64,000 nucleotides of DNA from assembly GCA_028023455.1 (NCBI GenBank), contig JAQFVV010000032.1, forward strand, positions 2,044,001 to 2,108,000. Direction: 5' to 3'. This document shows positions 56,541 to 64,000 of the stretch, piece after piece (position 1 is the stretch's first letter; the number at the start of each line of letters is the position of its first letter). The stretch is from Epiperipatus broadwayi (lineage: Eukaryota; Onychophora; Udeonychophora; Euonychophora; Peripatidae). A program made the position numbers and the translations under genes. The notes beneath the pieces are model-generated. The model was not told the DNA's origin. It made no database searches and worked only from the letters and a program-made list of their open reading frames with translations.

Positions 56541-58015
56541 TTAATATTATATTGAAGACAAACATAAAGTATAAATATACAGATTATTACTTAAAAATAG
56601 TAAAAATGATTGATGATATGTTTATGTACACTATGTTCAATCTCCCAATTTCCAAAAGCTGATTCAGCATGCTCAAAGTATTTCAAAGAAGCTACTCGTA
56701 GAGATAAAATTAAAAAAGAATTCATTATTTAATTATGTGAGTGCTTGAGCCTATTTATAAAAATATAGCTCAGTGTCATTTGTTGAGTAAATATTGACCA
56801 TAGTCCTACGTTGTTCTAAAGTAATTTAGAAGGCTTCATTTATCACTTGTAAAATTAAAAAATTTCAGATTTAACTGTTACGAAACATTTTTCTAATTTT
56901 TTAAAGGAAAGAAGTCAGAATTCATACAATTTTGTCTTATTTTCTTTTTTAAAAAAACTAAATTTGAGGGTGTTTTTTTTCTACACAATCCAAATTTTCA
57001 GCATACAAAAGATTCATAGAATATTGTAAAGTTTTTGAAACATTTTTTGATCAGTTACATAAGATAATATTTATTTGACAGATAACCAGCTAATGTAGAA
57101 AAATAAAATGAATAAGTTTTGGTATTTGTTCTTATTGGTTGATTCAAATGAATGACTATTAATTTCAATCATATTATTACTTCAAAATGTGCAACCATCT
57201 TCTGCAATCAGGAAAATGAAGAAAAGTCATTCTAATCTCAATATAAGATCAAAATTATGATTTGAATCATTTTTCAATTGATGTTGCATCTCATGAGAAT
57301 ATAGCACCAATTATTCAACACAGGACTTTTCAAGCTTTAAGATTATTATGTCTTCCTGAAACTAAGATCATTTTTGTAAAATAACTCTATCCAATCTACA
57401 TCAACATTTTATTCATTCACATGTATTGCATTCATTTACAGTATCAGAGTTGAGTTATTCCATCCCTCCTCTAATGTCATTGGCTCTTCTGCCATTAGCC
57501 TAACTTTCACTTTAATTCCCTATTCAGATAGACTTTTACAATTACAGATCACTAGATGTTTTGTATTTTCCAGTTCCTACATATTTACAAATTGTCAACT
57601 TGATAATAGAAAATTTGCATATTTAAATTAATTAAGTTCAAACATAAACACTATCATCAAGCATATTGACAAACTGTTCCTGGTACCATTTACTTTGAAA
57701 TATTTTTTAACAAATTAAATTCAATCATTGGAAGATCCAAAAACTATTTTACTCACTCATACATTGTACAAAACTTTTTTACTATTGCAGAAAACTCAAG
57801 AACATATTTTTCAACTAATAGCAACCTAATAATAATAATATATTATGAAGTTAGCTTTTTCTAATTAATCACTAATAGCTGTCAGTGATCATTTGTAAAT
57901 ATTGACACTCATTCATCAAAATTTGGATATGGTTTCTCTATTCTTTTATTACTGTTTTCTATACATATATACATGAAAATATAATGCATATCACTAGCTA
58001 AAAAAATAGAAAATT
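56541..58015. other. AT-rich stretch without a recognisable gene
   Basis: Stops in all frames; nothing recognised. Confidence 0.5.
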
Positions 58016-58187
58016 CTCAAATCACCCACCATGATGACAAGATATATTTCAGCAATGATCTCTACGAATAAAATCTGAACTTCAAACAGCTAAACTCAAA
58101 AGGGTTTAGCTGTTTGAAATTCAGACTTTATATTGATTCACAGAAAACATTGCTGAAATATCTTAACATCATAGTAGGTGATTTGAG
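58016..58187. repeat. Inverted repeat with arms about 80 bp
   Basis: The left arm from CTCAAATCACCCACCATG (58016) pairs with the right arm ending GTAGGTGATTTGAG. The central part, AACAGCTAAACTC and GGGTTTAGCTGTT, pairs closely around a 4-base loop. Imperfect in the middle (small indels) but overall a nearly continuous hairpin. Likely a small foldback MITE; no clear target duplication. Confidence 0.85.
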
Positions 58188-58319
58188 TGTTATATATATA
58201 TATTGAAGTATTAGAGGGATTTATTCAAAAGATTATCATTTCCACTAAAATCTGCAAACAAAAATTTAGCATTAGTGAATAATATCATACTAATATTTCA
58301 ATTAAACTGATTCTACAAA

Positions 58320-59900
58320 AAATTGCAGATGAAACAAGATTTTCCCGGATTGGTGGAAGTTTTTAGTCAATTTTTGTAGTGATTAAAGCTTTGGAATATC
58401 AAAATAGAATATTGTCAAATTTTGAAAAATATTTATCAAAATGCAGCAAGTAATTACATTACATGGTAATACTAAAAATATTATCAGTGACATGGCTATA
58501 TATTATGGGAAATTTTACATCTCCAAAACTTTTTTAATTGCAATTTTATGAAAAAATATTTTTTGAATTAAAATGGAAAAGTATAATAATAAAAATAAAT
58601 GAATCTTATTTAAGTCATTTACATTTTGCAGATGCTGTTGTTTTTTTGTTTTTGCAAATAATGAGTCAAGACTTCAAAAAAATTTATAAAAGCTGTCAGA
58701 TGAAAGCACGAAAATAGCATTAAAATAATATTGAATGACTTTTCATAAAGAAAGAAAAGAAAGATTAACAATCATGAATTTAAAGAAGGTTAACAAATAC
58801 AAAACCAATTCAATTATTTGATTTGGCAAAACAGTTTTGGAAGATACTGCCCCTTTTTACATCACAATGAAAGGTTGATAACATTGTTCAATTTTTACAG
58901 TATGACAACTAATAAAAATTTTTGGTCAGTATCTTCACATATGATTGTTTTATGAAAGAATAAACAAAAGCAAATGACAATGTTTGTTATCAGAATAGGT
59001 AGAGCAAAACTGTATAGTTAGAACTGATTATGACATATATATAAAATCATAATCTCATTATAGTTACAAGATTTACAAACATCAGCTGGAATTCAAATAT
59101 TTGTAAATGTAATAAATTGTTTTTTAAAAAAATTATGGATTATTTTCTAAATTTAATGAAGGTTAAAAATTGAGTGCATTGGTGTACTGGGCAGAAATCA
59201 CTTGGTTAATTATAGCAAGTTGAGTTTAAAACATTGTTGAAGTTGTAGATTGATGATAGTACTAAATAATCTATAATTAAGAGAAAAATAAATTCCTTAG
59301 GAATAGGAATAATATAACTTCACATAATTTATTACAGGTGTAACAATTTTGAAAAATTTGAGATAATCTAATCCTTCTTAAGGCCATGATTTTTTTTTTT
59401 GCTTATGATATAAAATAACTGGCTAGTTTCAGCTTGTAGCTTATTGGCTAAAAAATTTAGCTGATTCAAAATGTAAAATGTTATCAAAGTGGATTTAAGT
59501 AAATTCTTTTGAATTAAATAAAATTATAATGTCAGAATATTCAGATAACATATAGATAATTATAAACTACAACCAACTGTTATTGAAAATAACTTGAATA
59601 TATTAATAAAATAATTTGAAATTATAACAATGAAATACCATCTAGTATTAAACTAGTCACCTAAAATTGTTTGTTTGGTTTCAAGTTGAAATGTATTGAA
59701 ACTTAAGTGTAATTCATAAAGTAGGTTGAGAAAGTCATGCAAGAGATGAAAATAGATGGCTTAAAAATTCAAAGAGTATTAATCAATTTATGAGAATCTA
59801 TATTCATGAACAAAGATAACTGGACATGGCAAAAATAATGCAAAAGAGGTTGGAGAGAGAAATGAATAATCTAGAATTAAATATAAAAACAATCATAAAT
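58320..59900 (+). pseudogene. Decayed LINE reverse transcriptase, same family as 1.5-3.5 kb
   Basis: The plus strand retains VIKALEYQNRILSNFEKY (about 58,380-58,435), SPKLF (about 58,522), FFELKWKS (about 58,560-58,585), YLSHLHFADAVVFLFLQ (about 58,605-58,660) and SQDFKKIYKSCQMK (about 58,663-58,705). These correspond in order to VIKALDHQGRDPGYCHILKN, SSKLF, FCGLKWET, YLSHLDFTDDVF and the helix after it in the minus-strand copy. The FADD box has become FADA. Downstream to about 59,900 only weak similarity to a C-terminal tail (GWRERNE) remains. Many stops; an old copy inserted in the opposite orientation. Confidence 0.7.
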
Positions 59901-62570
59901 ATAATTAAAATTATTATATCAGAAGGATAAAGTAGTTGTGCTGAGCAATGCGATACAACAGGAACATCACATTAACTCTATTAGTGAAAAGATAAGTGAT
60001 AATAAGATAAAAATGCTTAGATAAGAATATGAACAAGACTACAATTGAATTAACTGATTACATTTAGTTTTCTAAATAATCAATCCTTGTGCTGTATTAA
60101 TATTGGTTTTAAGACTAAGTATGATAAGAATTTCAAAAAAGATTAGCGAAATTAAAAGATTTTAATTTCAGTAATCAATAATATTATCAAAAGTTCATAA
60201 AATGCTGTAGTCATCACTAATGTTATCAAGTCTAAATCATACAAAGCTTTAAATTATTCTATGATAGAGCCAAGACTGTGAACATTTATTGCCAAAATAA
60301 TACTTTAGCTATGATGACTCCAATCATGTTTATCAGAAATCTTTGAATATGTTTCTTTTTACTGTCTAATTATAAAATTAGGAAAAGCTGTTTTTTTTAT
60401 TATTGGTATCCATAGAAACTATTATATTAACATAAGATTATCTGAACTAATAATAGTCATTTCAAAGAACTCAAATTCATTAGTATTAAGTGAGGAAACC
60501 AGATGAGTTGTACAATGTAAAGTTTAGATGGTCACATGTCCAAGTACCTTTTGACCGTAGGTAATTATTTTGGCCTATGACCATATTGATTGATGGTGTA
60601 GGTAAAATTAATAAATTGATATTTGATTTTGAGATTATATCATTTGTTTCACTTTCTTATTTATTTTTGACACTAAATTGGGATATATTTTTTTACAAGA
60701 TTATATTTCAGCATGTCTATTAATTTAGCAGTGCCTATGCACATTGGATTTTACTGTTTTTTAATAAAATTAATAATTTATGACAATATGACTTTTACAT
60801 CTTCAACACGAGCAATGATATAATCTAAATATATTTATTAAAGTCATCACCATCATAATTAGTTATTTTCCAAAAGGTAATTGATTCTTTAGTCTTTGTT
60901 TTTTTGAAATATTGCAAGTTTCATTAGTATCTTTTTTGATGAATTTATTTAATAGTTGTTTTCTTTTCTATTTCATATTCAAAGCTTGTTATCCTTTTTC
61001 TTATCTTGTTTATAATTAATTGCCTAAACCATTTCTAACACTGGCCAAGGGAAAAGTTTATTCCTTATCTTTATTTTGTTAACGTATCTGAGAACGCTTT
61101 CATCTAAAGAAACCAGATTCATAGCATTCATGTCGCAAATACACTGCAGTATTTATAGGTGAATGTAGTGGAGAAATAGACTTTCTTGCATTTCTCTGAT
61201 ATTGAGATTAATTTATTGAAATTTTTTCTATTTGTGCTTCTTTTAATGATTTCATATATAAATAAAAGATTTTTCTCCATTAGAAATATTTTTGCACAAT
61301 GCATATATATTTATATCTTTGTCAATAGTCTGTGCAACCACAAGCATGTATCACAGCTCAATGTATATTACTAGAATCTCACCACAAATAGATCTCTTGC
61401 CTAGATTACTGATAAGACATGTTTGCTTAAGAGATAAATGGTAGCAGTCCTAAACCTAGCCCAAATTCCACAATCTCAAATCTCAGGTATAGCAAGCAGT
61501 GTTTGCTACTCATACACATTGAATGAATAAGACATCATAGAGAAAGTCAAATCGGACCAACATGGAGTCCAGCATCAACTTCCAGCTCTATCTCTATAAT
61601 ATCCTCTTAAAGTAAAATCACCCCACTATTTATAGTATATATTAGGGAATGTTACAAAAGTTTATAACTAAAGTGAAAGGCAGAAACCTTCTCGCATGCA
61701 CATTATAGAATGCTTATATGACAGCCAATCAGATAGAATGATGACTGTATAGGGAGCTCTCAAGTTGCAACACAAGACAGAGATTTTATAAGAAAAAGGT
61801 AGTTCCATGTTCTTCTTTTCTTAAATTTCTATATATATAAGCCACTCTGAAGCATTTTGACTTAACAGTGTGAAGCCTAAAAAAATTTTTAATAAAAAAT
61901 AAGATTGTAAATATATCAAGAAAGTTGTTTATGCTTATTTTTGAAACAGATTCAAAATTAGTTTCTTAATCAAAAATTCTTTCTTATTTCTTTAATTAAA
62001 AACATAGTGGAATTAATTTTTATAATCAAACATTTCTTAAAGTAAACATCTTTTGTTTTATACCAAGTAGTTTTCTTTATTATATTACAATTTTACAGCA
62101 ATAAATCAAATATCAATCCATTTGCAACTGAGATCTTTTTATAAAATTTTAAATTTATAGTATTTCAAAATATCAAAAAAAAAATATTACTTCATTACTT
62201 AAAATTTAAGTCATTCCAGACTTTATTTTAAATTATATATGTAAATTTTATTTTTGTTCATTTTTCCATTTAAGCTTTCCTTCATATCTTCAACAGTCGC
62301 TAAACAAATATAATGTCAATTTTTAAATAAATTCTCTGACAAGTCCTACAGCATGAATCACAGAAATAACATTGCAGTATTTTCTTCTTTTGATCAATTT
62401 GCTATTACAATATAGGAAGTAATGCATAAGGAAAAATATATTAAGAAAGTGTTCAATTCTACTGCATGATTTATTAGGATGAATATTTTTTACTTAATCA
62501 TTGTAATTAATAATACGCTGATGCATTGCGGTGAAACTTTTTTTATGTAATAATTTGTAGGCTTTTTTTA
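59901..62570. other. AT-rich stretch without a recognisable gene
   Basis: No coding signal. The plus frame 61186-61374 is hydrophobic AT-rich translation. The block 61,380-61,770 is somewhat less AT-rich (AGACATGTTTGCTTAAG, TCCAGCATCAACTTCCAGC, GGGAGCTCTCAAGTTGC) and may be an old interspersed repeat. Confidence 0.45.
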
Positions 62571-62579
62571 TATATTCTA

Positions 62580-62975
62580 ATTTGCAGACTTCACGTTTTC
62601 AGAGCCCTTGATGCTCCATATTCATAATCTTTTCAGATAGTTAGTTATATGCAAATGTATGCAAATTGTCTCCTATACCTTCCATTTTTTAGAAATGGCA
62701 AAACAAGTGTCTCTTCTATTTATTGATTTGGCATTGCTGGTGATGAAACAAGCTTCCTTAACTTTCCTTTTGATATAGTTTCTTTCCGTGCATAAAATGT
62801 CAGCGTTGGAGGGCTCAAAGCTGTGGTTGAGCTCTTGCTGATGGTCAGCAAATACAGAGCTGCCTTCTTTTTTTGTTATTGCTCTTGTGTATGTGTATTT
62901 GTGCTGAGCGAATCTATTGCCCACTGTGGCACTAGTTTCTCCATTGTACAATTATGCACAACAATTCTGATTCCA
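62580..62975 (-). pseudogene. PLE endonuclease fragment, second copy
   Basis: The minus strand reads NCCA, stop, LYNGETSATVGNRFAQHKY and continues FADHQQELNHSFEP, CTERNYIKRKVKEACFI, NRRDTCFAISKKWKV. It is a clear homologue of 48496-48816, with Asn in place of the second Tyr in YYGET and a stop where the first Tyr would be. Only the endonuclease end remains. The 3' tail follows to about 62,580 (TTATGAATATGGAGC, GGGCTCTGAAAACG), including two TTTGCAT blocks. Confidence 0.88.
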
Positions 62976-64000
62976 ATATTTATTTTTTGTTTTTGTATTA
63001 TTTCTTGTTATTTCCATTCTAAAGTTAGAAAAACACTCTTGCTATAATAGCTGATAATGATAAGTGATCCTAATGTAATATATTATAGCTGTAAATAAAA
63101 CACAAGTTTATGAATTTTTTGTTGATGACTGTTCTCAGTTTGATCATACAAAAGTGTTGAATTTGTACTGCATTAAAATTTTCAACTATGTATATTTTCT
63201 GCATTTCCAAAATTATTTTCTTATTTTTAAAGTGTAGATTAAATTTCGCTGATCAAAATTGTTCAACAGAACACCTTGATGAATTACAATCTTTCACAGG
63301 AATAATATAAAATAAAACAATCTTTAAAAAATAAGACAAAAGCTGTACATTTTATTTGATTCATTTTTATTATCGAGATGGTATTTTTCATCTCATAATA
63401 AAATATGTAGATATTTTACATTTAAATTTAACATTAAGGTTATATATATACATAAAAAAATGTATTTAGTTTAATCTATATGGACTAAAATAAACTGGAA
63501 ACACTAATCTATTAATTCAAATCCAAAATTTTCTTTTAATTATACCATGCTATCATAAATGGTGGTGGGAGAAGGGAAAATAAAATTGAATTAGATCCAT
63601 TCTTTGAAATGTTAAGCAAATAATTTTAATGATTTTATTCTTTATAAATGAGTCATTGGTTGCATTGCAAATTAAGGATCCAGAATCTTAAAATCTAAGC
63701 TGAAAAGATAAGGAATTAACCAACAGAGAAAATATTTTTTGGACATTTTCTTTGTCATTTGTTGCTTTGACAACAGATTGATGACATTCTACTAATTTGC
63801 TCAAGCATGAGGGGTGCATTGATGTAATATATATATATATACATTTAATTTCTTTATAATTCTTATTATATATATATGAAAGTTCATTCTGTTTAAGAAA
63901 ATTAATAAAATTAAAATAGTAATAATTTTGTTTATGATTTATATGTTCTCTTACTCTTCTCATTCACTTTCTTTGCATATCTTCATATATTCATATATAT
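62976..64000. other. AT-rich stretch without a recognisable gene
   Basis: A few bases past 62,976 may still be PLE linker (minus strand). Beyond that there are stops in all frames and (TA)n runs (about 63,823-63,841). The frame 63688-63963 (minus) has no motif. Confidence 0.5.

Noticed and set aside
1-64000. CRISPR arrays, bacterial operons, ribosome binding sites
   Set aside because: Composition, splice signals and element types are those of an animal nuclear genome; no regularly spaced short repeats of CRISPR type were seen.

Overview
The window is eukaryotic, nuclear-type DNA. It is very AT-rich, has no operon structure, and has almost no intact coding sequence. Nearly everything I can identify is transposable-element debris: LINE-type retrotransposons, Penelope-like elements (PLEs), Ty3/gypsy-like LTR elements, hAT-type DNA transposons and MITEs, tRNA-derived SINEs and satellite-like tandem repeats. 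This mix, together with a decayed locus resembling a molluscan TNF ligand, fits a large repeat-rich invertebrate genome. A mollusc, perhaps a cephalopod, is my best guess, but this is inference and an arachnid or other invertebrate is not excluded.

Layout. 1-3.5 kb: AT-rich flank, then a 5'-truncated LINE (minus strand) ending in a (GAT)n-type tail. 7.19-10.61 kb: a complete two-LTR gypsy-like element whose pol gene is almost entirely deleted, so that gag-protease is joined in frame to an integrase C-terminus; its leader carries tandem repeats that multiply the primer-binding-site region. 10.6-14.6 kb: tandem repeats, including a perfect 2 x 120 bp duplication and a 3-4 x 65 bp array. 15.3-16.5 kb (minus): the best host-gene candidate, an 837-bp exon with good splice signals and a possible terminal exon nearby. 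17.06-18.96 and 36.57-38.78 kb: two copies of a long LTR-like repeat, both inserted in AT dinucleotide tracts. 21-24 kb: a perfect hairpin, a repeat-bearing GC-richer block and a hAT-like MITE. 25.6-27.3 kb: a decayed PLE (minus). 28.4-28.9 kb: the C-terminus of a hAT transposase. 30.8 kb: a diverged solo LTR of the 7-kb family. 34.1 kb: a hAT MITE with a perfect 8-bp target duplication.

39.2-42.3 kb: a heavily decayed LINE (plus) whose C-terminal end is tandemly duplicated, followed by a 1.1-kb inverted-repeat array (42.4-43.5 kb). 43.8-45.3 and 52.3-53.9 kb: a 1.5-kb direct repeat pair flanking a PLE endonuclease fragment (48.2-48.9 kb, plus) and a gypsy integrase (49.5-50.4 kb, minus) that has lost its catalytic Glu. 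54.3-55.5 kb (minus): fragments resembling a TNF-family ligand. 56.2 kb: a 354-bp foldback element whose arms match the 3' tail of the PLE family. 58.3-59.9 kb: another LINE relic of the 2-kb family. 62.6-63.0 kb: another PLE fragment.

No functional pathway can be assembled from these pieces. Their interest lies in element structure (leader repeats, foldback made from a PLE tail, integrase fusion by deletion, palindromic arrays) and in two possible host loci, one apparently live exon and one decayed ligand-like gene.
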